Origin: Bolinopsis microptera
Lineage: Eukaryota; Ctenophora; Tentaculata; Lobata; Bolinopsidae
Length of the DNA: 64,000 nucleotides
Direction: 5' to 3'
Assembly: GCF_026151205.1 (NCBI RefSeq)
Contig: NC_087082.1
Span: 4,657,908-4,721,907 of the forward strand
A program made the position numbers and the translations under genes. Position 1 is the stretch's first letter; each line of letters starts with the position of its first letter. Of this stretch, positions 1 to 28,945 are shown one piece after another. The notes under the pieces were generated by a model. It saw only the letters and a program-made list of their open reading frames with translations. It did no database searches and had not been told where the DNA came from.

Positions 1-17
1 TGGGTGCTGTTAGTCAT
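1..17 (-). CDS. 5' end of a second GPCR-like gene, cut by the window edge
   Basis: Only the first five codons and part of a sixth are inside the window (M-T-N-S-T, start codon at 17-15, minus strand). The support is the leader: bases 18 to about 73 match the 56 bases just upstream of the GPCR start codon at 3656 (shared blocks include CCGTGTCAATTGACC and GATGTAATAT). The simplest reading is a tandem duplicate of the GPCR gene 3.6 kb away, with its body beyond the left edge. The product itself cannot be seen, so the family is inferred from leader similarity and position. Confidence 0.5.
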
Positions 18-2642
18 GATTCCCGTGTCAATTGACCTTGTGGCAAGATATTTTGATAATGGAGATGTAATATATATAACGACAATTCGCCGGGTGCATC
101 TTGTAAAATTTGATTTTCAAATCTATTAATAAGTCAAGTTCAACAAATATTTTTTAACATTCACCAACACCAGAATAGAGTAAGGCTTCTTCAACGTAAT
201 CCATTACTATTACTAGGTTTACGAATAAATGTAAAATAATTAAACGTCCATTAAAGCTTGGAGGGTGCAATTTTCAAAAACAGGCGAACGGTGATACGGC
301 TTACGACAGAAATGAAAAAATGGATTCAGTCCCCTCATCTGAGTTTTGGAAACCAAACTTCACCGACCCAAACCCCAAACAACTTCGACTCAAACTAAAC
401 CTCCGGGCCGTTCCCATTATCCAAAAAGTCCATGATAATACCAGCAAAGCCACGGCATTATAAATATTCAGGACGTCAATGCAGCTTAGTTGCTGCAACT
501 GTGTTGTAACAGGTAGCTGTTATAACTACTCTAACTAATTGTTAGAGTAGAACCTTATTTATATCGTTCCCGACATAAAATATGCAGGGCGGCAAACTTG
601 ACCTATCACCTAGTACTAGTATAGTACTATTTATTTATGCATATTTGTTTGTACCATGCCCATGGCAAACGTTAATAATACGTCGGGTGCATCTTGTCTG
701 GTTCTCACTAATTGAGGTGAATTAGTGATCGGATTCGTAAGTTGGGAGGGATCAAATTGTAGGTAGTTGCATTGTGTGCGGCTTTGTGGATTTACAAGTC
801 TTTCTGTTATAAAATCCACACTTAAGCAGATATTGAGTTAAACTTTGTACGACTACTAGTTGGATAAAGTAGGAAACCCAGCCATATAATGGGAAGTATT
901 TAAAGTTGAATCGCAGGAGTTAAATGTGGATCACCTATTATGAAATAACCACTGTGATGATTATTATTCACTGTTCACATCTTTCGGATTTAATCAAATA
1001 AACATCACGTACAGTTAAATCAGTGCTAAAACATTTGGTCGCGCAAAAAATAACGTGGTTCATTTCGCTTCGGCAATCGGTAAGCTCGTTTCCTAAAATA
1101 AAAGTAGTTATACTAATTGTGGAGTTTGTTTTCTGCGAAAGTGGTCAACTGTAACTAGGTGCATGGAAAAAGTAACGAATATTTCCCAACTAAAAGTTGC
1201 ATGGCAAGTGCAAGGAATAATAACAAACATGACTATGAGATTATAACAATGCGATAAAGAAACTGATATATTTTTACTTTGTTTTTCTCTATACGACCAC
1301 AGGATAAAAAATATCTGTCAAGTTAAATGAACATCTTCGTTGTGTAATGTATACTGTGTAGTGCCACTGGTGCATGCACTGCGCGTGACAACCTCGCATG
1401 CACTGGAAGTGGTGGAAAGCCATCTAGGGAAACAACCATTTTGTGCTCTAGTTTTGCGTCATTAAGTCTAACATAGGCTTTAAGTTATATATTGCTTCAT
1501 AAGTTTTACGTAAGTTAAGTGATCGTTACAAAATTGTATCGAGGATATTTTTAGTAAAGTTTCAAATAAAACATTTCAAATCCAATCTCGCTTCATAACA
1601 TTTCAATACATGAATCAAGCAATATTAATGCGGTGAATTTAATTCGTTCGTGATTGCGCACAATAATTTCACCTGCTTTGAGGTAATTCAGACACAGTCA
1701 AATAAGTGAGGATCTGCCATTTTTGTCAATTTGAAGATTACAGCGGTAAAAGTTTCCTTAGACAGTAACTAAATACAGCAATCATGATTCAAAAGAGCGA
1801 ACACTGATTTGCTCAGAGTCCCAGAGAACCCTGTTTAGTTGCAGAGCTAACATTAAATCCAAACTCAAAACTCACTTCATTACCCAATACCCATACGAAT
1901 AAAATTAGGGAAACTACCAATTAGCTTAAAAAAGGGTGGAATATAATTGTATTGCTACCATGCAAATAAGCTAGTTTACCAAGTTATTGACTTATCTTTA
2001 AATAAGCTTGTCTTCAAAGTTATCAATCCCAGGAAGACATTGCGAAGGTAGGAGTGCTCAACAAAATGGTAACTAAACTCGATGACACAACTAACGCTGT
2101 ACATGAATACTACACCACCCTACACCACCGACTCTCCAGAAAAGAAAGGGATGTCTTTCTGTCATCATCAGGTATGTCCAAGCAATGTCTTTAAACTATT
2201 GGCGATCGTGCACAGAAAACAAGTTATTGTTAAATTTCATAATTATCAGATTATAATAATTCAAAGAATTCTTTTTGCACGACCGCCCACGTGCAAATCA
2301 GATGAGAAATAGAAAGTTGCATAGTAACCACGGTAACAAGGGTTGTTGCACGCACATGCACGTGCGATGATTGTTTGAACGTAATTTTTATCGGTTTTGT
2401 GGTAATTACATTATTATGTTTAGACTTCAAGTTCAGTGCGAGATACATTTTAATCGGCTGTGTCTTCGGTTGTGATGGATATTTTTTGATGCTATAATTA
2501 TGAAAACTGACTACCAAAGAATACTATTACCTTCCTCCCTGTGATCACGGGCTTTCTAATCAGATCATAATATTGAATACACAGAGTGCTGTTTTGAAGA
2601 TGATTTTCGTAGTTAATTTCATTGCAAATCACTTGTCGGCCA
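18..2642. other. intergenic, no supported gene
   Basis: AT-rich DNA between the two GPCR copies. Apart from the leader homology at 18-73 I see only short chance reading frames on both strands, with no recognisable domain or consistent splice signals. Confidence 0.5.
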
Positions 2643-3656
2643 TTAATAATTTCTTTTGTACCTCTGTGCTTCTGCCAGCGACGCCAAATTATTGGACTGA
2701 TATGTACTGTTGACAGTGTAGAGTGCAGATGGTTTTCTAAAACGTTGAAATGCCCACGTTCTAAACTTTTCCATCCGCACTAAATACAGACAAGGATTCA
2801 GAGCAGTGTTCAGTGTTGTGAAGAAGAACTGACTCGTCATAAAACCGTACCAGAACAGGACCGGAACTTTCTGAATAAAGTCGTCCAACTCAAACCATTC
2901 AATACAGCTTTGCAGGAGCTGCATAGTAAAAAGTGGCAGATTGTTCAGCAGAAAAACTGCGGTGAATAAAGCTATAGTAACAGTTACCCCTCGGAACTTT
3001 CTGGCGGTTTCAGTGTTGGCCTCTTTTCGTCTTAGCAGCGCCACTGTGCTCAGAACAAAGCTGACGAACACTGCCAAAGATATCCCAAAAATTATGACCA
3101 GGAGCAAAAGGATATAGATTGTCCAGCTTTTTCCGGGAGGCAGAACACTCGGAGCCACTCCGCTGCCGGCACCAGGAGACCAGTAGAGAAAGCTGAGTTC
3201 AGCGGTGGCAACATATGCTATATCAACTACGATGATGAATGCCCCAAAACAAGCACATGCCAGCATGGCTGCTTTCTCGTTGATTTTGTAAAAAGGTGCG
3301 AAAACAGCAATGCATCTTGTGGCACTGATCATCAACACCATGAACATTGTGAACCTCTGAAGAAAGTTGAATATTAAAGTCCAGATGCCGCAGAAAGTGT
3401 AGTTGTTGAACAAAGTAGGGCGTCGTTTGTTGAACAAAGAAGCGACCACTGGGAACGCGCAGACGCACGTGCAAACGTCTGCAGCGCTGACGATTGTGTA
3501 GAGGGCAAAATGAAGGGACTTCTTCCTGATCGACCAGAAGTAGAGAAAAGCTGGAATGTTCCCAATGAGACTAACTATTATACTGAAGATGAGAAGTCCT
3601 CCAATTATTATGTCCGTGATCTCGTTGAAAGTGTGTCCGGCTGCTTCTGTTGTCAT
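2643..3656 (-). CDS. class A (rhodopsin-like) G-protein-coupled receptor, single exon
   Basis: A 337-residue seven-helix receptor in one exon, expected in the plasma membrane. TM1 spans about residues 16-40 and contains the G-N pair (GNIPA, 32-36). TM2 carries A-A-D (58-60). The TM3 cysteine is in FCGIW (88-92). TM5 is about 179-208, TM6 about 223-245 and TM7 about 271-293, ending in NPCLY (287-291), the NPxxY motif. Oddities: the TM3 DRY motif reads T-R-C (113-115), TM6 lacks CWxP, and the second extracellular loop has no cysteine, so the usual TM3-ECL2 disulfide is absent. An N-glycosylation site (NYT, 85) lies near TM3. The ligand is unknown. These departures suggest a lineage-specific orphan receptor. 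A tandem paralog probably starts at the left window edge. Confidence 0.85.
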   Translation of the reverse strand: MTTEAAGHTFNEITDIIIGGLLIFSIIVSLIGNIPAFLYFWSIRKKSLHFALYTIVSAADVCTCVCAFPVVASLFNKRRPTLFNNYTFCGIWTLIFNFLQRFTMFMVLMISATRCIAVFAPFYKINEKAAMLACACFGAFIIVVDIAYVATAELSFLYWSPGAGSGVAPSVLPPGKSWTIYILLLLVIIFGISLAVFVSFVLSTVALLRRKEANTETARKFRGVTVTIALFTAVFLLNNLPLFTMQLLQSCIEWFELDDFIQKVPVLFWYGFMTSQFFFTTLNTALNPCLYLVRMEKFRTWAFQRFRKPSALYTVNSTYQSNNLASLAEAQRYKRNY

Positions 3657-5426
3657 GATTTCCGTGTCAATTGACCTATTGGTAAGATATTCTAATATTG
3701 AAGATGTAATATAAAGATAATTAGATACAGAATTTGAAATTTTAATTGATCCGGCTCAATCAACTTCATAGTAATAGCAACACAATGAAAGACAATTGAA
3801 GTATTAAGTAATGAAATATTGTCATTGCAACGCATATATCTAAGAATTTTCTAAACTAAAGATAGTGATTAAAATTTACCAACATGTACAACATCATAAT
3901 ACCGACACGTTTGCTTGTTCTCGGTTACAGAATTATACTCTGGCGATCAAGTACTGGCCAAGTACTGGGCAAGATATCATTCTTCAGAACGCAACCACTG
4001 TGTCCTCTGATGAAATTGAAAAAAATGTCCACTGGCAACCCTGGTTGAAAATCTGTTCACGACCTGTGTAGAACTATGTAGATCAGCCGCGAGTAAAGTG
4101 GATCAGTTGAAATCGAAGCAACTCGACAATCAGCGACAATTCATAAAAATGAAACAAGGTAAATTGAACTCTGTAGACACTGACAATAGTTTTAAATCAA
4201 TAGAAAATAGTGTTTAAAAGAAAAATGATCAGGATAACAAGATGTCTTCAAAAGTTGTAAAAGGAACAGTGAAAGCCGAGGATGAACGATACAAAAACTT
4301 TAAAACTTACGGTGTGAGAGCACTGATGACAGACTCACTGGGCATATATATAATATTATCATATGTTTGAGGTTTTGGATCTTACCATAAAGCTGGAAAA
4401 TTGTGTCTTATTAGTTTTCCAAAAAAATGTCTCATTAGTTTGCCCACATATTTACAAAGAATTAATATAATGGGTAATCCGTCTACTAGCATGGGGCTCA
4501 TAAAGTTTTAAATATCCAGTGAATAACTCTAATCACGCATTCGGTATTCCTCGACATGTGATTTAAAGTCCCATCTTGATTGGTTGCAAGCAATCCCACG
4601 ACCAGATGCACCCTGCAATTTTCTCGGTTAATGATCTGTAATGAGTGATTATGTGCTGATCTGTATAAATTATACTCCACAGCTGCATTATAGCACTACA
4701 GTCTCGTTAGCTACCGGTTGTGATGAGTTACAATTCTACAAAAAAGTATAATTTGGGTCGTCTCCTCCCCCTTTTCCCCCGTGGAAACATCGATGTCAAA
4801 GTTTCGGTTTCGGGATGTTAATGTTTGGTTTTTGGAACTTATTTGCACCCATGATGAGGTACTAGCTTTAACGTTATTATTGAATCACAGCTGAGTCATG
4901 CCTCAAAATAGACTAACAACGGGGGTCTTAGTGCGAGATAGCAAACAGCTGAAGACGATTAACGCATGTTTTTTTGAAAACTCACCCCGCCCCCCCTCCC
5001 TCAATAAGGTGGGCTTGTATCGAGGTGAGCGGTCTGAACCCTATAATATCATAGAGAATACAACAAAGTTGAAAATTTCTAAGCAAGTTCTAATTCGCTT
5101 TGGAATGTAGAACTAAAGAGTAAAGTTAAAGTAGTCCTAAACACAGATAGCAATTCGTTAGTCTTTATAATATGTAATTACTCATTATCATCTTCTAATC
5201 ACTCCTTGTTGAAGCGTAGTGTCCTTTATACAAACACTTGTAAATTTTGTATCAAGGTCAGTTGACTATTGTAAATTTTATTCAACACAAACTTAAACTC
5301 TATTCTCCAAGTCAAACGACTCTTAATAAACATTTCGTATCACTTATAAGTTTTGAACAACCGCCTCCAGACTTAAATACACCGTGACCTTTGTTCTAGG
5401 TAGGACGGAATTTATAAAGGAGGCGT
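3657..5426. other. intergenic with decayed coding-like fragment
   Basis: The first ~60 bases are the GPCR leader. Around 4035-4320 (plus) short stretches in shifted frames look like a decayed lysine/serine-rich coding sequence, but no family is recognisable. The rest shows no gene. Confidence 0.3.
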
Positions 5427-5821
5427 TATAAATTATAGTCTTAGCCTCAGTCTTAGAAGGCATATGCCTTAGCCTAATGGCTAAGGCGTCGGCCTTCTAA
5501 GCCGGTGATTGCGAATTCGAGCCCCGCCGAGGCTTACTTTGTCGGCCGGGTGGTGTAGTGGTAACACGATTGCCTCCCAAACAGAAGGCCCGGGTTCAAA
5601 TCCGGTCGGATTCAAGTCGGCCAGTTACCAAGCTATGATTTGGTACAGCTTCGGCTGGTGATTCACACTCCCTGGCTCGTAGGACTAACCCCCCTACAGC
5701 TAGTATAGTGCCTCGGCACAGAGTGGCTTAGGGTTACTGAAAAGGAGATAAGCACCTCAGGCCATCCCAACACCGGGAGTGACCGACCTAGCCTTGTATC
5801 TTGTTGTGTATAAATTATAGT
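5427..5821 (+). mobile_element. dimeric tRNA-derived SINE with 13-bp target-site duplications
   Basis: The element (5440-5808) lies between perfect direct repeats TATAAATTATAGT at 5427-5439 and 5809-5821. Its head has two tRNA-like units in series. The first (about 5465-5533) resembles tRNA-Arg: anticodon stem TCGGC/GCCGG with loop CTTCTAA (anticodon TCT), but a mismatched acceptor stem. The second (about 5543-5612) resembles tRNA-Gly, with A box TGGTGTAGTGG, loop CTCCCAA and B box GGTTCAAATCC, and also has poor acceptor pairing. A ~200-base unrelated body follows. The failed acceptor stems argue against functional tRNA genes; the A and B boxes are those of an internal pol III promoter. Confidence 0.8.
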
Positions 5822-6745
5822 TTCAAGAAGGTTAGAAAATATATGGAACAGCATATTCGGCTTATTCATTAGAGATTGAAGATATGGTTTGTTGCTAAGA
5901 TATCAAGTGAGAAAAAAAAGTTCTGGACATGGAGCAACCTATACAATGCTCATAATGACCGTTTACTTTTAGTGCTCATCAAAAAGGAGGTTCCAGGTGC
6001 CTAACGATAAATGCACTATAGTGCAGTTAATTGGACGATTTAAATGCGGCCAGAACAAGGTCGTGTTTTGTGTGTTGTTAAACCAGTACAAGGACGGTTC
6101 TGTTTATAAACACAGAACAGAGTAGGGCAGAATGCTCATAAAAGTGCTGCTATAACGAGTATTGATTTGACAAAAAGAAAAACCCTTGATCGCACAGGGA
6201 GGAAGCTAACAGTATTCTTTAATATTCAGTTTTTACGATTTTATCGCATTTAAGATATCCATCCCAACCAAAGATACAGTCGATTTGAATGTAAAACACA
6301 CTGAACACAAGGTTATGTGACAACAACAACGATCATAATGTCGTTCCAACAATCTTTGCACGTGTATTTACTTAATGCAACAGAGGTCAGTGCACTACTA
6401 ATGCCCGCATAGAATATGTTATTCAAATAATTCAATAACATCTCACAATTGTGCACGGCTGGCAGCTAATTTGTCTAAGATTCAGGAGCTAAGAACTAAA
6501 AATAGCAATTTGCCAAATTTACTCATGCTCGTTCGCGTTGTTTGTAATTTTACCTTGTACAATATGTTTCCATGGGACCAAAAGCAGCTGATAGATTAGA
6601 GCCATTTAAAATCCACACATTATTTTCAACTCACCCTGTATGTGACCCATATTACTTAATTTACGACTTTAGTAAAATATTAGGACCCTTTGAGGTTGAT
6701 TCAAGCGTAATTGGTGCACACCATCACACACGACCTAACGTTAAC
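5822..6745. other. intergenic, nothing recognised
   Basis: No conserved reading frame, RNA gene or terminal repeat was seen on either strand. Confidence 0.4.
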
Positions 6746-7984
6746 GGTTCAACTAGGAACCGAACGGTCTAGGGTTTTGGCTGCCGGACCGGAAACGACG
6801 GGATATCAATCTATTTTCCGGTTTGCCGGATTTTGCCTGGCCGGAACCGGGAAATTTGAGGCTGCCGGAAATTGCCGGAAAATTTAAACTAATCCTTGAT
6901 TGTGGGTTTTTATCAATTATAATATTGTGGGTTTTTATCAATTATAATATTAAAAGCCATGTGGACACAATAAAAAACTTACAGTCCGACTATAAACTGT
7001 GTTCATGCCCTATCGGCTATCTCAAATTTCAACCAATGGTCGATATAAAATCAAAACGCACATTTCAAGAATTCAGAACATCCCTGCGTAGCAGTAAATG
7101 TAAAATTGTTTTAGGGGCCATCTACTTAGGACGTCCGGCAAATAAGGAGGAAGGGGGTGGTTTTGGAATTTCGGACAAATCCGGACAAGGGGAGGGGATG
7201 GTTTCTGAAAATCCGGACATCCGGAAATTTTGGCAGAATTAACGAAAAAGTCCCATTTATTTCAACTCTTTGACACTAATTACTTTGTAAGTTTAGACTT
7301 TAGATCCCTGTATTTTGAACGGGAATTCGATTCCCAGAGCAGCTCATGACAGCCGAGTTTTATTCGCACTCTTGAAAGTAGCTGGAAATCAGGACGTAAG
7401 GTGGAGGGGGTGTTTTTAAAATTCGGACACACCCGGACAGGGGGATCTGCGATTTTAACGGACGTCCTAAGTAGATGGCCCCTTAGAAGTAAAGCCCAAA
7501 ATTCAGCTCTCACAAGTTCGTGGTGTCGATATATAATTATAACCGAGGATAATGTCCATAGATTTTTAATAGCATAGTGGCCTTTGTTTTCAATCCTAGG
7601 TAGAAGGGGAGTTAGTAACGGATTTGCTTGCCACAATAAAGAAGGAACCCTCTGCTTGCAATGCTCATGAGTAAAGCATTATTTTGTCATCGGTCTTGGT
7701 AACTACTTCGACTTCTCACCTAAATCTCACCTAAACGGGTCTATAACATTCGCTGACAGATAAGAAGCTACAGTGAATTCACTGGTCACTGAGAGTACTG
7801 AATGGATGTCCCTTACAAGAATTCAGACAAAAATATGCATTTCAGGAACATTAAAAAAGGAATTTCCGGTTGAATATCCGGCCAAATTCTTGGATACCGG
7901 ACCGGAACCGGATATAAAAGCCGGATATCCGGCCGGAACCATATTCTGCCGGATATCCGGTCTGTTCACGTTCCTAGGTTTAAC
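6746..7984. mobile_element. non-autonomous hAT-like DNA element, 1.2 kb
   Basis: The element spans 6754-7976 between 8-bp flanks GGTTCAAC (6746-6753) and GGTTTAAC (7977-7984), which match at 7 of 8 positions. The terminal inverted repeats are imperfect: TAGGAACCGAACGG at the left, the reverse complement of CGTTCCTA with related bases at the right. Both subterminal regions (6780-6890 and 7860-7965) are packed with CCGGA/TCCGG motifs in both orientations. An 8-bp duplication, TA-GG termini and CCGG-rich subtermini fit the hAT superfamily. No transposase frame is present, so it depends on an enzyme made elsewhere. A Harbinger-like MITE is inserted inside (7114-7482). Confidence 0.65.
7111..7485. 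mobile_element. Harbinger-like MITE nested in the hAT element
   Basis: A 369-bp element (7114-7482) flanked by TTA on both sides (7111-7113, 7483-7485). Its ~24-bp terminal inverted repeat starts GGGGCCATCTACTTAGGACG and is mirrored perfectly at the right end. A 3-bp TTA duplication with G-rich termini is typical of PIF/Harbinger MITEs; the superfamily is inferred. No coding capacity. Being inside the hAT element, it is the younger insertion. Confidence 0.75.
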
Positions 7985-8522
7985 AATGTTAGTTCATTTA
8001 CTTATATCTCAGGACTCAGGTACAACCCAACTACCTCAAGATCGGATATGAGCAAACACAAAATTGATCTCTGAGCTAAAGATGGAAAAACAAAGTAATG
8101 GGTTGAATAAACAATATTCTTTAAAGCAAGCGATGGACAATGAACATGCTCTACACAAGAGATGTAATCCACTTCAGGTATAGGAATCATGGTTGTTACT
8201 ATAATTATTTCTGCACCAGTTTGCCTAACGTATGGCGTAAACCATAAAATTAATTACTCAGTGGAAGTATTTGAAATCAATCAAGATGGTTGGTGAAATA
8301 ACGATATTACAAAAGTTATATAATGAATACCGTGATTTGGATTCGTGGGTGTAATGTCGATAAAATTTCAGGAAGAAAAGTTTCAGTAACAGGAGGTCTT
8401 GTCTGAGGGGCTGGTTAGGACTTTAAGACACAAAATCTATGCTCTTGTGTACAGGTAATTATTATCGTTTATATTATCTGCTGAATGCTGATTGCTGGTC
8501 AATATTTTGTCCTGTTTTGTTG
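7985..8522. other. intergenic, nothing recognised
   Basis: AT-rich sequence without a supported gene or repeat. Confidence 0.4.
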
Positions 8523-8855
8523 ATGAAGATTGGTTTCTTCATTTGTGCTTCCACATTAACAATTTTGCTTTCAGCTACAATTTCGCTTTCAGCGATCAAC
8601 ACCGGTGCTGGTCCCACAGTTCAAGCCTTGGCGAAGCACGGCATCCCAGGGAGGGTCTTACGACGGCGTCGTTGGATCGCAGAGCTGGCAGTCCTCGACC
8701 ACCCCCGACTACTCGAACTCGTCAAGAGAGATTTCGGGGCCAACGGAAGGATCAGAATGGAGGCCCTCAACGACGCAGCCAGCAGAGCAATAAACACTAC
8801 CAGGCATCTGAAAGATGCAAGAGCAGCAGCCATTTATTGCGGCAGACTTATGTAG
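8523..8855 (+). CDS. possible small secreted protein, unrecognised
   Basis: A 110-codon frame starting ATG-AAG-ATT. The first ~24 residues (MKIGFFICASTLTILLSATI and on) look like a signal peptide. The rest is basic, with a G-R-V-L-R-R-R-R stretch after residue 40 that could be a prohormone cleavage site. The block 8600-8850 is clearly richer in GC and CpG than its surroundings, and all three forward frames stay open over much of it, so the frame may be open because of composition alone. Two TTTCAG motifs around 8570-8602 could also be splice acceptors of an exon in another frame. No family is recognised. It lies 0.5 kb upstream of XPB on the same strand. Confidence 0.3.
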   Translation: MKIGFFICASTLTILLSATISLSAINTGAGPTVQALAKHGIPGRVLRRRRWIAELAVLDHPRLLELVKRDFGANGRIRMEALNDAASRAINTTRHLKDARAAAIYCGRLM

Positions 8856-9377
8856 AAGAGTTTTAAAATAATCTGTAACTATACTGTACCTCCGATCGAC
8901 CTCCGACCGTCGCTCACCTACCGCCGACCGGCACCCGACCGACCTGCCTTGTCTGTTCTATGACCGTCTTCATTATACAGATTATCATATTTTGCGAAAA
9001 ATTACGGTTTTTCATTCATATGCATATATTGCTAATAATACTTTTACTAATTATACTGCTGTTAAATCCGAGATAAAGTTGATCAATGATTAAATATGCT
9101 TTTTCTCCACAGAGTTGATTTCAATTAAGTATCAAAGATTATTCATATTTTAAATTGTTTAGATGGAATTGCTGAATGGGGGCCGGGGGTTTAGTAAATG
9201 CTGGGAGGAGGGGTTATAAACACGACAAAACGTTTCTCACATAATATAAAAACGAGCCCTTTTTGGCCAAATTGATAGATAGGCACAAGAAATCAAAATG
9301 TTGAAGATAAGAATCATTTGAATTTCTGAGCACCATTATTATGATTCTTATCTACCAGAAAGAAGCTATGTAACTTG
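8856..9377. other. XPB upstream region
   Basis: Starts with a short CCGACC-rich tract (8890-8945), then AT-rich DNA up to the XPB start codon. It presumably holds the XPB promoter and leader. No TATA box is convincing. Confidence 0.35.
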
Positions 9378-26298
<16,921 letters not shown>

Positions 26299-28945
26299 AA
26301 ATTAAAGACATCTTGTTACTAGCACTACCTGGTTTTAATTTATTGTTTATAATTAAATGAGGCCCTGCACTCTGCAGCTGCAGTGTAGTGATTCGCTGAC
26401 CGTTTTAACCAGGAAATCTTCAGCTGAATATTTTCACATCGTTCGGACAGGCATTTTGTTTAAAACAGAACATGACCTTTATTACTTTATATTCGTTCTT
26501 TTAACATTCGCGTTGGGAAGATTATTTGTATCCGGGTATAATTTGGGTCTTTCAACGAATTTTTCAAATTTTCAATTGTTCGAAAGGTATTTATTTTTAA
26601 TATTTGTTTGAAATTTTTATCCCGGAAAGTGGTGTCTTTTTGTCGTAAATGGCGCCAAATCCGGTAAAACGTGACGGAGATTTTGGCGGCAAACCAACGT
26701 CAACAACAAATGATGAGTGCGCGCGCCACAAACTACACAACTTTCGGAAATAGTGACAGATTTTTCTTTTCTCTTTGTTTTGGCACGGCGCCCTACGATT
26801 TAGTTGAAATATCCGTGCTCCGTAGGACTAAACGTGCTAGCGCGGGAAGTCTGTATCACCTTAAACGGACGATTATCCACCGAGATAAGAAAAAAGTTTC
26901 CGATGATAAAATAGAAAATTAAAGTGCGCATCAACTCATTTTGTGGCCCTAATTTAGCATAGGAGCGTGAGCATTTGACAGAATGAGACAGAGATAACAA
27001 GCTAACAGAGAGCAAACACCTGCAGTGCACCTGTTACAACCCAATATTACTTGAATCATAAGTGAAGTGGATAATTCTCGGCCATTCTTCGTCTTTAAGA
27101 CAGTTAACTCGACACAGAATCGTTCATCAACAATGCATCATTTAGTTAGGGGACCTTTTAAGAGTCTTACAGCAAATTGTTGCACGTACTGAACTTGAGT
27201 CGAACAAACATTCTGATGCCCAGAAGCTATGGGTACTAGTCCTACAATTGTTAATAGCATTCCATTGGAGCCCTGACGGTTATGGAAGGGTCAGGTCATA
27301 AGCCGTGCCCGGCCTGGCTGCATAACTCTGTACCAGTAATTGTCTGACGTCACGAAATTTGAGGCACGGGCAAGATTTAAACGTGGAAAAAAACTTAAAA
27401 GATTCGGGGAATACCAAGTGCAGTGTGAAGAATACCGTAATGGTGATGATTCGCATGGATAAGCACGTAATTAAATGATTTATGAATCACGATTTCCCGC
27501 AAAAAGTAAAGCAGGATATTAAATCAAAACGCTAAAGATAAACGCGAAATGTAATTAACCGACATTGTGCAATGTGCACCCAATAATGACCTACTAATAT
27601 TTGTAACCAGACTCTGATGAAGCGCTCCTCCATTTAAACCATCATCAACATGAATCTTATCAAAGATGCTAAACATGACCACTGCTATCGGATAGGTACA
27701 AACCGTGTCATTTTCTTAACTGTATTGTAGGATTTGCTTTTTAAATAATGGAGTCTATTAGCTTCGTATCCATGGCTAGAAAGAAGGGTATATCTTAGAC
27801 TACTTCTTGGAACTATTTCAATCAGACTATTGGCAGTTATGACATGCAGCCAGCTCACCTCGCACATATTATCTATGTCTGTTGATGACTTAATTCTAAC
27901 TGTGGTCAATATTTGTCGACGTCACGTATAAAAACGGGTCCGATGTTAAAAAGATCAGATTTGACTAATAAATACGCATTACTAACAAATAAAAATAAAA
28001 TATTTCGTCACTACGCTACCATTTAACCAGGCGATATATGTGTATTCATTCAGTTGTAATGCGAGGCCACCACCATAAAAATCAAATACTTAAATAAACT
28101 TAAATTTTAAAACTAATACCTTGAAACGTAATCGTTAGCTAACTATTTAACTGGCGTCAAGAAAGACTTAAATTATAACGGATCTATATATTAAACCTGC
28201 AACGCATATTCAGAGGTACATTTAAAATAATTTATTAACTCATATATAACTAAAAGTTTGACAAGAAATCTCAAATCTCAGTTTCTTATCTTGACTTGCG
28301 AAACTGAACAATGATTTAAGCTTGCTAACGCTATGACATGAGCTCAATCTGTAAGGCTAAGGCCGCTTTCAATTGGGAAGTTTAACATCTCAACTGCGTA
28401 CTAAACGTTTTCTATTAAAAAAAGGAATTTTTAAAGATGGTCCATTTTTCGAAGAGCAGAAATGTTGTGACAAAATTCAACATTGCACTAAAAATTTGAT
28501 TTCTAATCACAGTCGGGATCAAATTGAGCTCAAATCAACATCTTGCATTTAATTAAGAAGGATCAAGATAGTATCAGAAAAGATTAATTTTACCAACCCA
28601 GTGAACCCAAAGGAACGTTTACTATATTCCAAGCTATAAATTCTACAAATGCAGTGATTATAATCGATAAAAATGTTCTGGCTTACAAAAAGTCAAAACT
28701 GACACAATCATACACGACATTTAAGAAAATTTTCCCCTAGAAAAAGTCTAATTAGCAATAACTTAAAAGTTAGTTATCGAACTATAAAAGCTGTAAAAAT
28801 CAAATAGAGGTTTAATTGAATACACTTGAAGGCTGTTTAAAATAACGATATATTGTAACCGGTTAAAAATATGATAAAATGACAGTCTAGTGCCACGATG
28901 TAAGGTGTGGCATATATAATAAACTACTAGAACTTATCAGTTCAT
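26299..28945. other. region between the 3' ends of XPB and the KH gene
   Basis: The two genes point at each other here, so part of this is 3' UTR of each. A GC-richer patch at 26640-26880 has an 83-codon frame (26671-26922) without recognisable similarity. No other gene is supported. Confidence 0.4.

Noticed and set aside
4035-4320. Decayed gene fragment with a lysine/serine-rich product
   Set aside because: Frames shift repeatedly and no family is recognisable; noted only as coding-like.
5465-5612. Two adjacent functional tRNA genes (Arg-TCT and Gly-CCC)
   Set aside because: Anticodon loops and pol III boxes are present, but acceptor stems and T stems have several mismatches and both units lie inside one target-duplication-bounded SINE.
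26671-26922. 83-codon frame between XPB and the KH gene
   Set aside because: No domain, no splice context and probably within 3' flanking sequence; left as unsupported.
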